Source: Paraburkholderia aromaticivorans
Lineage (GTDB): Bacteria; Pseudomonadota; Gammaproteobacteria; Burkholderiales; Burkholderiaceae
Length of the DNA stretch: 64,000 nucleotides
NCBI RefSeq assembly: GCF_012689525.1
Contig: NZ_CP051516.1
Span: 4,154,001-4,218,000 of the forward strand
Direction: 5' to 3'
Shown: positions 38,167 to 51,239 of the stretch, in pieces
Position numbering within the stretch: position 1 is the stretch's first letter
Layout: every line of letters begins with the position of its first letter
The notes under the pieces: model-generated
The model's database searches: none
The model's input: only the letters and a program-made list of their open reading frames with translations
What the model was told of the DNA's origin: nothing
Made by a program: the position numbers and the translations under genes

Positions 38167-39117
38167 TCAGACCACGAGGCGGCTGTGCAAGGTGTCGATG
38201 GTCGTCTGCGAGACGCCGAGGCCTTGCGTCAGATAGGTCACCATCGTGCCGTAGATCGCCTGCACCTGGTCGAACCCGGCCTGCAGATAATTTTCCTGAA
38301 CATTCATCAACGGCGCTTCGGCGGAAGCGATGGCGTCGCCGTCCTGTGCGCGCAGCCTGTCGGTTTGCGTCTCGATCGACGGCGCCAGATAGACGTTGCT
38401 CAGCAGATAGTCCTGCATGATGACGTCGAGCGGAACGTTCGCAATGCTGAGCAGGAGCGCCGCGACCCAGCCGGCGCGGTCCTTGCCCGCGTTGGAGTGA
38501 AAGAGTTGCGCACCGGGCCCGTCGGCGAGACTCGTCAGCAGCGCACCATACGCTGCGCGTTGGGTGGCGCCGGTGACGTAGCCGCGCGCCTGCGTCTCCA
38601 TGAACGCGACGGCGGCGCCCGGCGTCTCGAAGTTCGGCGCGACGAAGTCCGTGATGCCCAGCACGTTGAGCGTCTGAGTGGTCGCGCCGCTCGGCAGGAT
38701 ATCGGCGGTGCGCGCGATTTCACCGGGCGTGCGCAGATCGTAGACCGAGGCAATGCCGAGCCGGTCGATCGTGGCCTGGTCGGTGGTGTTGAGCGTCAAT
38801 GCGTTCGCACGATAGAACGCGCCTCGGCGCATCTGTTTGCCGTCGACGGTCGGATACCCCGCGGCCGCTCCCGCCAGATCGCGGAAGTTATCGACCGACG
38901 CAAGGCGCGGCGTGGCCGGCTGATCGGCGTCGAGATTGCCGCCGCCACACGCGGACAGCAGCGAGCTGCCCATGCCGGAGGCCAGCAGCACGCTGGCTGA
39001 GCGCTTCAGAAAAGTCCGGCGCGAGGCCAGCGGCGTCTCGTCCGAGAGTTGGCTTGTCCGCGGAAAAGTGCTCGCGGAGCGACGGGATGGCGAGCAGGTT
39101 TTTGCGGTAGCGGGCAT
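38167..39117 (-). CDS. Tyrosine-phosphatase-like Tat lipoprotein with Cys-to-Ser active site
   Basis: This protein is about 316 residues, of the Y_phosphatase3 (DSP/PTP) family. The N-terminus has a twin-arginine signal (SRRTFLKRS) followed by a hydrophobic stretch and lipobox LSAC (C57), so a Tat-exported lipoprotein is expected. Family motifs are present: NFRDLAGAAAGYPT, YRANAL, VYDLRTPGEIA. The P-loop, usually HCxxGKDRTG, reads HSNAGKDRAG (207-216): the nucleophilic Cys is Ser (TCC). It is therefore predicted to lack normal phosphatase activity. The start is uncertain, as no Shine-Dalgarno is seen; a TTG at 39159 is an alternative. Confidence 0.88.
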   Translation of the reverse strand: MPATAKTCSPSRRSASTFPRTSQLSDETPLASRRTFLKRSASVLLASGMGSSLLSACGGGNLDADQPATPRLASVDNFRDLAGAAAGYPTVDGKQMRRGAFYRANALTLNTTDQATIDRLGIASVYDLRTPGEIARTADILPSGATTQTLNVLGITDFVAPNFETPGAAVAFMETQARGYVTGATQRAAYGALLTSLADGPGAQLFHSNAGKDRAGWVAALLLSIANVPLDVIMQDYLLSNVYLAPSIETQTDRLRAQDGDAIASAEAPLMNVQENYLQAGFDQVQAIYGTMVTYLTQGLGVSQTTIDTLHSRLVV

Positions 39118-39452
39118 TCGGCGTGGCTGGCGCGGGCGTGAGTGGATAAGTCGCAGCAACGGCGCTGCGAGCGCAGTTTAACCATGCGCAATATCGTTTG
39201 GGTTACACGGTAGTAGTTGGTAAGGAAAAAGCAGTTCGCGCGCGTCGCCCGAACAGCGCGATCGCCAGCCTGGCCGCGACTCTGGCTTTTCCTCGGCAAG
39301 ATTTCTCCGGCTTTTCATCTCTTATCGGTTTCTTACCGCTCCCCGCCATTTTTGACCACAACTGGCCTCACGACGCCCCATCCCCGTAGAATACAAACAC
39401 CCCACATTCAAGCCGACGGCAGGCCAACAAGCCCTGGAGACCACAACAAAAC
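39118..39452. other. 335 bp divergent intergenic region
   Basis: It lies between the minus-strand phosphatase-like gene and the plus-strand MFS gene. There is no convincing gene. It contains the GTAG/GTAAG element at 39210-39224 and, on the opposite strand, a related CTTAT-N6-CTTAC pair at 39321-39336. The segment 39300-39430 is clearly AT-richer than the surroundings. Confidence 0.6.
39210..39224 (+). promoter_or_regulatory. GTAG/GTAAG direct repeat, second copy of candidate regulator box
   Basis: GTAG-TAGTTG-GTAAG keeps the 10-bp period of the 35920 element. The 3' flank also matches: both are followed by an A-run, CAGT and CGCGCGTCGC. The two sites share about 40 bp of recognisable similarity. 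Confidence 0.35.
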
Positions 39453-40712
39453 ATGCCTTCTCTCCAATGGTTCACCGAACTGACCCAGCGAGAACGCCGC
39501 ACGCTGTACGCCGGCTTCGGCGGTTACGCGGTCGACGCCTTCGACTTCATGATTTACTCCTTCCTCATTCCGACGCTGATCGCGACGTGGGGCATGACCA
39601 AAAGCGAAGCCGGCATGATCGCCACCAGTTCGCTGATCTCGTCGGCGGTGGGCGGCTGGCTCGCCGGCATTCTCGCTGACCGCTACGGCCGCATTCGCGT
39701 GCTGCAGTGGACCATCGCCACCTTCGCGCTGTTCACCTTTCTATCCGGCTTCACGCACTCGTTCTGGCAGTTGCTCACCACGCGCACGCTACAGGGCATC
39801 GGCTTCGGCGGTGAATGGTCGGTCGTGACGATCATGATGGCCGAGACCATTCGCTCGCCTCAGCATCGCGCGAAAGCAGTCGGCACCGTGCAAAGCAGCT
39901 GGTCGTTCGGCTGGGCGGCCGCGGCCATCATTTACTGGGCATTCTTCGCGCTGCTGCCAGAGCAATATGCATGGCGCGCCTGCTTCTGGATCGGCCTGCT
40001 GCCCGCGGCGTGGATCATCTACATTCGCCGCAACGTGAGCGATCCGGATATCTTTCTCAAAACGCGCCGGGCTCGTGAGAGCGGTTTCGACACCTCGCAC
40101 TTCCTGCAGATCTTCTCGGGCGCTCACCTCAAAATCACCCTGCTCGGCAGCGTGCTGTGCACCGGCATGCTCGGCGGCTATTACGCGATCACCACGTGGC
40201 TGCCGACCTATCTGAAGACTGTGCGGCATCTGTCGGTGTTCAACACGAGTGGTTATCTGATCGTGCTGATCGTCGGTTCATTCACGGGGTATATCGTCGG
40301 CGCGATTCTGTGCGACAAGATCGGCAGGCGCGCGTCGTTCGTGCTGTTCGCGATCGGCTCGTTCGTGCTCGGCATGTTCTACACCATGCTGCCGATCACC
40401 GACGGCATGATGCTGGCGCTCGGCTTTCCGCTCGGGATCGTGGTGCAAGGGATTTTCGCCGGCGTGGGTGCGTATCTGTCGGAGCTTTATCCGAATGGGA
40501 TACGCGGCTCGGGACAAGGATTCTGCTACAACCTCGGGCGTGGACTCGGCTCGTTCTTTCCGATTCTGGTCGGTACACTGTCGCAAACCATGACGCTGGT
40601 GAAGGCGATGGGCATCGTGGCCGGCTCAGGCTATCTGCTCGTGATCGTCGCCGCGTTGTGTCTGCCCGAAACCAAGGGCAAGGTACTCGGCGCGACCCAG
40701 CCTGCCGCCTGA
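39453..40712 (+). CDS. MFS transporter (aromatic-acid/sugar-acid symporter type)
   Basis: This 419-residue major facilitator protein has 12 predicted membrane helices. MFS signatures are visible: GWLAGILADRYGRIRVLQW after helix 2, TLQGIGFGGEWSVVTIMMAE in helix 4 and the repeat-half motif CDKIGRRASF. An Asp pair early in helix 1 (AVDAFDFMIYSFLIPTL) resembles the AAHS and sialate/sugar-acid symporter groups. It is 17 bp upstream of a D-amino-acid dehydrogenase gene, so the substrate may be an amino or organic acid feeding that enzyme; this is an inference from context. Confidence 0.92.
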   Translation: MPSLQWFTELTQRERRTLYAGFGGYAVDAFDFMIYSFLIPTLIATWGMTKSEAGMIATSSLISSAVGGWLAGILADRYGRIRVLQWTIATFALFTFLSGFTHSFWQLLTTRTLQGIGFGGEWSVVTIMMAETIRSPQHRAKAVGTVQSSWSFGWAAAAIIYWAFFALLPEQYAWRACFWIGLLPAAWIIYIRRNVSDPDIFLKTRRARESGFDTSHFLQIFSGAHLKITLLGSVLCTGMLGGYYAITTWLPTYLKTVRHLSVFNTSGYLIVLIVGSFTGYIVGAILCDKIGRRASFVLFAIGSFVLGMFYTMLPITDGMMLALGFPLGIVVQGIFAGVGAYLSELYPNGIRGSGQGFCYNLGRGLGSFFPILVGTLSQTMTLVKAMGIVAGSGYLLVIVAALCLPETKGKVLGATQPAA

Positions 40713-40729
40713 ATCCGCAGTACACACAC

Positions 40730-42004
40730 ATGAAAACGATTGTTCTGGGCGGCGGCGTGATCGGCGTCGCCACTGCTTTTTACCTGCGTCAGCAGGGCTG
40801 CGAAGTCACCGTGATCGAGCGCGAGCCGGACGTCGCGCTCTCCACCAGTTTCGGCAACGCGGGCGTGATCGCGCCGGGCTATGTAACGCCCTGGGCCGCG
40901 CCCGGCATGCCGGCGAAGATCCTCAAATACCTGTTCAAGCCGGCCTCGCCGCTGATCTTCCGCCCGACCTTCGATCCGGCTCAGTGGCGCTGGATCGCGC
41001 GCTGGCTGCGTGAGTGCGATCTCGAACGATTTCGCGTCAACAAGCAGCGCATGCAGCGCATTGCTTACTACAGCCGCGACTGTCTGCACGAATTCCGCGC
41101 CTGCTATCCATTCGACTACAGCCGCAGCCAAGGCTATCTGCAGTTGTTCCGCAGCGAGTACGACGTCGAACTCGCGCAGCCGGCGCTCGCCGTGTTGCGC
41201 GACGCCGGTATCGCGCATCGGGAAGTCAGCGCGGCGCAGTGTGTCGAGATCGAGCCGGGTTTGAGCTGGGCACGTCAGGCGCCGCTCTCCGGCCTCTATC
41301 TACCCGACGACGAAGCCGGCGATTGCGCCCGCTTCACCCGCGAACTGCGCGCCATTTGTGAACGTAACGACGTGCGCTTCCGTTTCGACACGCGCGTCAC
41401 GTCGCTCGATGTGCAAGGCGGTGCGGTGCGCGCGGTGCGTGTGGCGAGCGAACGCGGCGCCGAGATGCTGCACGCGGATGCCGTGGTGGTGGCGCTGGGC
41501 GTCGACAGCGCGACGCTGCTCGCGCGGCTCGGCGTGAAGGTGCCGCTTTATCCGGTGAAAGGCTATTCGGCGACGCTGCCCGTCACCGATGAAGAAAAAG
41601 CCCCGCGCGGCGCGCTGATGGACGAATCGCTGAAAACAGCGATCACGCGCTTCGGCAACAACCTGCGGGTGGCCGGCACCGCGGAACTCGGCAATCGCCA
41701 GACCACCTTGCGCGAACAGGCTCTGCAAACGCTGATGAAAGTACTGAGCGACTGGTTTCCGCACGCGGCCAATTCCACGTCCGCGCATTTCTGGGTAGGC
41801 CGCCGTCCGATGACACCCGACGGCGCGCCGCTGCTCGGTCCGTCCGGCGTGGAAAAACTGTGGCTGAACCTCGGACACGGCTCGACGGGCTGGGCGATGT
41901 CGATGGGTTCGGGCCGCGTGGTCGCGGATCTGATCACGCACCGCAAGCCGGAGATCGATCTCGATGGACTGACCTTGGCGCGGTATCGCAAGTCGCGCAG
42001 CTAA
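40730..42004 (+). CDS. D-amino-acid dehydrogenase (DadA-like)
   Basis: This 424-residue FAD flavoprotein of the DAO family oxidises D-amino acids to keto acids, feeding the respiratory chain. The dinucleotide-binding start is MKTIVLGGGVIGVATAFYLRQQGCEVTVIERE. DadA motifs include SFGNAGVIAPGYVTPWAAPGMP near residue 42, VGRRPMTPDGAPLLG and a C-terminal NLGHGSTGWAMSMGSGRVVADLI. The gene is coupled to the MFS transporter and followed by a strong terminator. The substrate could differ from D-alanine. Confidence 0.92.
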   Translation: MKTIVLGGGVIGVATAFYLRQQGCEVTVIEREPDVALSTSFGNAGVIAPGYVTPWAAPGMPAKILKYLFKPASPLIFRPTFDPAQWRWIARWLRECDLERFRVNKQRMQRIAYYSRDCLHEFRACYPFDYSRSQGYLQLFRSEYDVELAQPALAVLRDAGIAHREVSAAQCVEIEPGLSWARQAPLSGLYLPDDEAGDCARFTRELRAICERNDVRFRFDTRVTSLDVQGGAVRAVRVASERGAEMLHADAVVVALGVDSATLLARLGVKVPLYPVKGYSATLPVTDEEKAPRGALMDESLKTAITRFGNNLRVAGTAELGNRQTTLREQALQTLMKVLSDWFPHAANSTSAHFWVGRRPMTPDGAPLLGPSGVEKLWLNLGHGSTGWAMSMGSGRVVADLITHRKPEIDLDGLTLARYRKSRS

Positions 42005-42025
42005 CATCGCATCGAGAGGACATGT

Positions 42026-42067
42026 AAAAAGCCGGGTCACCCTCTCAGGTGCCCGGCTTTGTTTTTT
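42026..42067 (+). terminator. Rho-independent terminator after dadA-like gene
   Basis: AAAAGCCGGG and CCCGGCTTT pair, with an additional inner CACC/GGTG stem, followed by GTTTTTT. This gives a 13-14 bp interrupted hairpin 25 bp after the stop. Confidence 0.92.
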
Positions 42068-42129
42068 CACCGCTTGATGTGCCGCTGACGCGGCACATTG
42101 TCGTCTCCACCTCTTCCTGCAAGCAGTAG

Positions 42130-42159
42130 CCGGTTTCCGCGCCGACGCGCGAAAACCGG
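42130..42159. other. Hairpin downstream of gltD
   Basis: CCGGTTTCCGCGC and GCGCGAAAACCGG pair with one bulge around a short loop, about 12 bp after the gltD stop on the minus strand. There is no U-run, so it may protect the 3' end of the gltBD mRNA or act as a weak terminator. Confidence 0.5.
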
Positions 42160-42170
42160 ACAGGAGACGT

Positions 42171-43640
42171 TTAGCGCGGCAGTTCCGAATGACCCATCAG
42201 GAACGCGTCGACCGAACGCGCGCACTGACGGCCTTCACGAATCGCCCACACCACCAGCGACTGACCACGGCGCATGTCGCCCGCGGTGAACACCTTGTCC
42301 ACCGACGTGTAATACGCCTTGTCGCCTTCGGTCGACGCACGCACGTTGCCGCGATTGTCCTTGTCGACGCCGAACGCTTCGAGCACCGGCGACACCGGCT
42401 GCGTGAAGCCCATGGCGAGCAGCACCAGATCGGCCTTCATTTCGAATTCGGAGTCCGGCACTTCCTGCATCTTGCCGTCCTTCCATTCGACGCGCGCCGC
42501 GATCAGCTTCTCGACCTTGCCGTTCTTGCCTTCGAGGCGCTTGGTGGCGACCGCCCAATCACGCGAGCAGCCTTCGTCATGCGACGACGACGTGCGCAGC
42601 TTGATCGGCCAGTACGGCCACACGAGCGGCTTGTTCTCTTCTTCCGGCGGCTGCGGCAGCAATTCAAATTGCGTGACGCTCTTCGCGCCATGACGATTCG
42701 ACGTGCCCACGCAGTCCGAACCCGTATCGCCGCCGCCGATCACGACCACGTGCTTGCCCTTCGCAAGCAGCTGGTTCGCGACCTTGTCGCCGGCATTGAC
42801 CTTGTTCTGCTGCGGCAGGAATTCCATCGCGTAGTGGATGCCTTCCAGCTCGCGGCCCGGCACCGGCAGATCGCGCGGCGTTTCCGAACCGCCCGCGATC
42901 ACCACGGCGTCGAACTGTTCCTTCAACTGCTCCGGCGACACGGTTTCCTTCGCCGTGTTGCCGATATGCGCCGGCAGCGAATCCGCCTTGCCGATGAACA
43001 CGCCCGCGCGGAACGTCACGCCTTCGGCTTCCATCTGACGCATGCGGCGATCGATCAGCCACTTCTCCAGCTTGAAGTCAGGAATGCCATAACGCAGCAA
43101 ACCACCGATGCGGTCGTTCTTTTCGAACACGGTGACATCGTGCCCCGCACGCGCGAGTTGTTGCGCGACGGCGAGACCAGCGGGGCCCGAACCGACCACG
43201 GCGACCTTCTTGCCGGTCTTGTGCTTCGGCGGCAGCGGTGCAACCCAGCCTTCGGCCCATGCCTTGTCGATGATCGCGTGTTCGATCGACTTGATGCCGA
43301 CCGGGTCGTCATTGATGCCGAGCGTGCACGCCGCTTCGCACGGCGCCGGGCAGATGCGGCCCGTGAACTCGGGGAAGTTGTTCGTCGAGTGCAGCACTTC
43401 GATCGCGTTCTTCCAGTCCTGATGGAACACCAGGTCGTTGAAGTCCGGGATGATGTTGTTCACCGGGCAGCCGTTGTTGCAGAACGGAATACCGCAGTCC
43501 ATGCAACGTGCGCCTTGAATCTTCGCTTCGTCGTCGGTCAGTGCGGCGACGAATTCCTTGTAGTGCTTCACACGCGTGAGCGGAGCTTCGTACGCCTCGT
43601 GGCGGCGTTCGAACTCGAGAAAACCGGTTGCCTTGCCCAT
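42171..43640 (-). CDS. gltD: Glutamate synthase [NADPH] small subunit
   Basis: GltD supplies electrons from NADPH to GltB. The 489-residue protein starts with the Cys cluster region [29 protein letters not shown] for two [4Fe-4S] centres. It then has the FAD motif [29 protein letters not shown] and the NADPH motif [22 protein letters not shown]. The C-terminal FAD contact is [21 protein letters not shown]. It lies 114 bp downstream of gltB on the same strand. Confidence 0.97.
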   Translation of the reverse strand: MGKATGFLEFERRHEAYEAPLTRVKHYKEFVAALTDDEAKIQGARCMDCGIPFCNNGCPVNNIIPDFNDLVFHQDWKNAIEVLHSTNNFPEFTGRICPAPCEAACTLGINDDPVGIKSIEHAIIDKAWAEGWVAPLPPKHKTGKKVAVVGSGPAGLAVAQQLARAGHDVTVFEKNDRIGGLLRYGIPDFKLEKWLIDRRMRQMEAEGVTFRAGVFIGKADSLPAHIGNTAKETVSPEQLKEQFDAVVIAGGSETPRDLPVPGRELEGIHYAMEFLPQQNKVNAGDKVANQLLAKGKHVVVIGGGDTGSDCVGTSNRHGAKSVTQFELLPQPPEEENKPLVWPYWPIKLRTSSSHDEGCSRDWAVATKRLEGKNGKVEKLIAARVEWKDGKMQEVPDSEFEMKADLVLLAMGFTQPVSPVLEAFGVDKDNRGNVRASTEGDKAYYTSVDKVFTAGDMRRGQSLVVWAIREGRQCARSVDAFLMGHSELPR

Positions 43641-43754
43641 GTGGTTCTCTTCTCTATCTAATCAGGTGGGGTGATCTACACCCGCCGCGTGCACCGTTGA
43701 ACGGCGGGGCGCGGCGGGTACGGCTTTAATGTGACGTCTTTGGCTTAAGGCCAG

Positions 43755-48458
<4,704 letters not shown>

Positions 48459-48585
48459 GGGGACACCGTCTGTGAGGGGCCGGACAGGCCGTTAAACCGT
48501 TTTTCTATTGCCGCAGTGCGATTCACAACCGCGACGGCGCGCTGAACGCTCGATGCTACGCGCGTCAAAAAGCGCCGGAATTCGG

Positions 48586-48615
48586 AATATACGCGACGAA
48601 TCAATGGAATAGCAA
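48586..48615 (-). promoter_or_regulatory. Candidate sigma-70 promoter of gltBD
   Basis: Read on the minus strand: TTGCTA, an 18-bp spacer, then TATATT, about 130 bp upstream of the gltB ATG in an AT-rich part of the spacer. The match is moderate. Confidence 0.35.
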
Positions 48616-48650
48616 ATAAAACATGCTCATTGAACCCCAATTATCAAGTT

Positions 48651-48663
48651 GGTGCATTGCACC
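48651..48663. promoter_or_regulatory. Palindrome GGTGCATTGCACC in the gltB upstream region
   Basis: Two 5-bp arms GGTGC/GCACC flank ATT; a further GGTGCC follows 12 bp later. The half-site resembles GGTGCA/TGCACC used by NtrC-type nitrogen regulators, but the spacing differs from the usual site, so this is a weak call. Confidence 0.3.
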
Positions 48664-48692
48664 CTATTTTTATTGGTGCCACATCAAAATGG

Positions 48693-48725
48693 GGCAAAAG
48701 AAAACGGCATGCGAAGATGCCGTTT
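48693..48725 (-). terminator. Rho-independent terminator after the transposase-like gene
   Basis: On the minus strand AAACGGCAT pairs with ATGCCGTTT around the loop CTTCGC, followed by TCTTTTG. It lies 28 bp downstream of the transposase-like stop and keeps its transcription out of gltB. Confidence 0.88.
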
Positions 48726-48752
48726 CGATGCAGCCCTTTGATGCGAAACGCT

Positions 48753-49460
48753 TTATTGCTGCTGCGGCGTCTCGCGCACCTTGCGCGGCCGTCCGCGTGG
48801 CAGGGGCGATACACGCCGGTTGGCAGCCCGCGCCGCCCATTCGCGGTACGTATCGCTGCCCAAAACCCAGCCCTTCAAGGTGGCCTGCTGAAGCTGACTG
48901 GCTTCGCGTTCGTCCAGCGGCTGCTCGCACAGTTCGCGGTAAGCACGCTGGCGTTCGAACGGCGTATTGCCAAGCGACCAGTACAGCGGATGGTCGGTAA
49001 TCAGGCTGTCGAGCGTCAGGCCGATGTGATGGCGGTAGCTCGACCAGCGATAGTCTTCCGGCGCGCTCACGAGCCCCGCGCGCACCGGACACATCTCGAC
49101 GACGCGGCTCGCTAGCAGAAAGTAGCGCTCACCTTCGATCACCGTGGCCCTGTAGCGCCCTTCCCACAATGTGCCACGGCGCGCGTAGCGCCTGTTAAAG
49201 TGCGCCACGTAACGGCGCCCGACCGCCTGCATCGCCTTCGGCAGACTCGACTCCTCGGTCGGCGTGACGAGCAGTTGCACCGCGCCCGGCATCAGCGCAT
49301 ACGCGTGGATGGATAGATGGTGATCGCGCGAAGCCGCTTTCAAACAATCGATGAAGAGCTCGTAGTCCTGGTCGTCGACGAAGGCGGGCTGCTGATCGAG
49401 CCCGCGGAGGATGACGTGCTGCGGCTGGTCAGGGACATAGAGACGTGCAAGCCGTGCCAT
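48753..49460 (-). CDS. REP-type (Y1/IS200-like) transposase relative lacking HUH motif, with AT-hook
   Basis: This 235-residue protein has the fold of REP-associated tyrosine transposases (RAYT, IS200-like domain). Visible family landmarks are PQHVILRGLDQQPAFVDDQDY, IHAYALMP, GTLWEGRYRATVIEGERYFL, CPVRAGLV and YRWSSYRHHIG. The metal-binding HUH segment, usually LMPNHxHLL, is LMPGAVQLL (56-64), so both His are missing (A60, Q62). A C-terminal RGRPRK (222-227) is an AT-hook core. It has its own terminator and sits upstream of gltB with no inverted repeats or target duplication seen. It looks domesticated rather than mobile. Confidence 0.85.
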   Translation of the reverse strand: MARLARLYVPDQPQHVILRGLDQQPAFVDDQDYELFIDCLKAASRDHHLSIHAYALMPGAVQLLVTPTEESSLPKAMQAVGRRYVAHFNRRYARRGTLWEGRYRATVIEGERYFLLASRVVEMCPVRAGLVSAPEDYRWSSYRHHIGLTLDSLITDHPLYWSLGNTPFERQRAYRELCEQPLDEREASQLQQATLKGWVLGSDTYREWAARAANRRVSPLPRGRPRKVRETPQQQ

Positions 49461-49647
49461 GCTGGAGTATCCGATAGTCGCGTTGGTACATACCCGAAGG
49501 TCCGAAGAACCGCATGCGCTCAAGGTTCGGCGCCATGCGGCAGAGCCAGAAACCACGCGGAGCTTAGGGAGAAAGCTCTAACTGCCGCGTATGGTTTGTT
49601 TCAAACGTTGTAGTCATAATGAGCGGGCCTTTTTTGGAGGAGCACAT

Positions 49648-50373
49648 ATGAAATTAAAACAGGCCGTAACGGGGATCGCGGCGCTAGCCTGCATGACAAC
49701 GGCAGCGCATGCGCAATCGGCCGGTAGCTTTTTCGTCACATCGGGTTGGTTCCATCTAGCGCCTCAATCGAGCAGCCAACCGTTGACAGTGACGAGCATC
49801 GGCGGCAGCCCGACCAACATCACCGAAGCCAACACCGGTGCAACACTTAGTTCAGCCGACACCATCGGTTTCACTGCCGGCTACTTCGTTACCGATCACA
49901 TCGCAGCCGAGTTCGTCATTGGCGTTCCGCCTTCGTTCGACCTGGAAGGTTCGGGCAGTCTCGCCCAGTTCGGCAAGCTGGGCCAGGCAAAACAGTGGAG
50001 CCCGACTCTGCTGTTCAAGTACTACTTCAATGCCCCGACTGCCACGTTCCGCCCGTATCTCGGCATTGGCGTGAGCCGCATCTGGTTCACCGACGAAAAG
50101 ATCACCAACAGCGCATTCGAGGCAAATGTTCTGCATGGTCCGACCACCGTCACTACGGATAGTTCGTGGGAGCCGGTGTTTAATGCCGGCTTCACTTATG
50201 CGTTCAACCAGCACTGGTTCGCGGGCGTCTCGATTTCGTACCTGCCGCTCAGCACGACCGCCAAGCTGAACACCGCTGCGAACACGCCGGTCGGCACGCT
50301 GAACGTGCAGTCGCAAACCAAGATCAAGCTGAACCCGATCGTTTCCTACGTCAACATCGGTTACCGTTTCTAA
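49648..50373 (+). CDS. ompW: Outer-membrane protein OmpW family
   Basis: OmpW is an eight-stranded outer-membrane beta-barrel thought to let small hydrophobic compounds pass. The 241-residue protein has a Sec signal (ending TTAAHAQS) and alternating beta-strand segments including GFTAGYFVTDHIAAEFVIGVPPSFDLEG, PTLLFKYYF and FRPYLGIGVSRIWF. It ends in the typical aromatic terminus NIGYRF. A very strong ribosome binding site (TTTGGAGGAG) precedes the ATG, and a terminator follows. Confidence 0.95.
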   Translation: MKLKQAVTGIAALACMTTAAHAQSAGSFFVTSGWFHLAPQSSSQPLTVTSIGGSPTNITEANTGATLSSADTIGFTAGYFVTDHIAAEFVIGVPPSFDLEGSGSLAQFGKLGQAKQWSPTLLFKYYFNAPTATFRPYLGIGVSRIWFTDEKITNSAFEANVLHGPTTVTTDSSWEPVFNAGFTYAFNQHWFAGVSISYLPLSTTAKLNTAANTPVGTLNVQSQTKIKLNPIVSYVNIGYRF

Positions 50374-50724
50374 CGCTTCGAAAAAAATTAGGGGCCGTTG
50401 AGGTAGGGTAGTCGAATTTTCGTGGCTTGGACAACGCCGTCATACATCCAATGGCGGCGTTTTTATTTTTTGCTCGCTTCATGGAGGCCGGTTCGGCGCT
50501 CATGGAAGCCACGCGCCGACCGCCTGTCGGCGTTTGTAAATTTGACCCGGAACCGCGCCAGCCAGTGCAATATCTGCCGACGAATCTGCCTTCGGGCCAC
50601 GACCGGTGGGCCTGCGGGGTTTGGCACCGAAGTTGCGTTCGCAGGTGTTTCCCGCGTCGCGACGTGACACTGCGTCTTCATGACAACGCGTGGGACCCTT
50701 TTTCACCTCATCGACGGAGCGACC
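50374..50724. other. 351 bp intergenic region after ompW
   Basis: It holds the ompW terminator near its start. The remainder shows no convincing gene, only overlapping GC-rich frames with no ribosome binding site. The promoter of the DUF883 gene should be at its end. Confidence 0.6.
50433..50471 (+). terminator. Rho-independent terminator after ompW
   Basis: AACGCCG pairs with CGGCGTT, extended by CAT/ATG inside, followed by TTTATTTTTT. It lies about 60 bp after the ompW stop. Confidence 0.88.
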
Positions 50725-51105
50725 ATGACTGCACTTCCGAATACGCGAGACGCCCTCGGCGAATCCTGGACCAGCACCAGCCGCCGTGCGCGGCGTATCG
50801 CTCGCCACAGCCGCCACGCGGCCGAAGATATCGCCGGCGAACTGCGCACGCTAATGTCGGAACTCGAATCCACGCTGGCGGACGGCACCCAGGCCGACGC
50901 GGTAGCGTTGCGCAGCAAACTTCGCAAACAACTCGAGGTCGCGCGCGCCCGCTTGAACGATACGCGCGAAGCCGTGCGCGAACGCGCCCAAGTGGCGGTC
51001 GCCGATGCCGACGACTACGTACATGAAAATCCGTGGCAGACGATTGCGATCGTCGGCGGCGTCGCGCTGATTGCGGGCGCGTTGTTCGCATCGCGGCTGC
51101 GTTAA
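50725..51105 (+). CDS. DUF883 (ElaB/YqjD-like) membrane-anchored protein
   Basis: This 126-residue protein is of the DUF883 family. A long charged coiled-coil/helix (about 20-95) is followed by DADDYVHENPWQTIAIVGGVALIAGALFASRLR, the classic C-terminal membrane anchor of ElaB/YqjD proteins. These bind ribosomes at the inner membrane in stationary phase in E. coli. GGAG precedes the ATG at 50725; longer upstream readings lack support. Confidence 0.92.
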   Translation: MTALPNTRDALGESWTSTSRRARRIARHSRHAAEDIAGELRTLMSELESTLADGTQADAVALRSKLRKQLEVARARLNDTREAVRERAQVAVADADDYVHENPWQTIAIVGGVALIAGALFASRLR

Positions 51106-51239
51106 AGCGCTGGCTGAATCACGACAAGCGGCCCCCGCTCTCGGGCGGGCGGCTGCGAATGTGTTGAAACGGCGTTGGGGACCGGTGCCGGTCCTCCCCT
51201 TCGAACGCATTCAGATTGCGCAGCCTCGGGCCGCGCGGC

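Noticed and set aside
48651..48686. Canonical NtrC or sigma-54 promoter upstream of gltB
   Set aside because: GGTGC/GCACC half-sites are present, but spacing does not fit the NtrC consensus. No GG-N10-GC sigma-54 pattern is found at the correct spacing.
48753..49460. Active insertion sequence
   Set aside because: HUH His residues are missing, no terminal structures or target duplications are seen, and the gene has its own terminator next to gltB.
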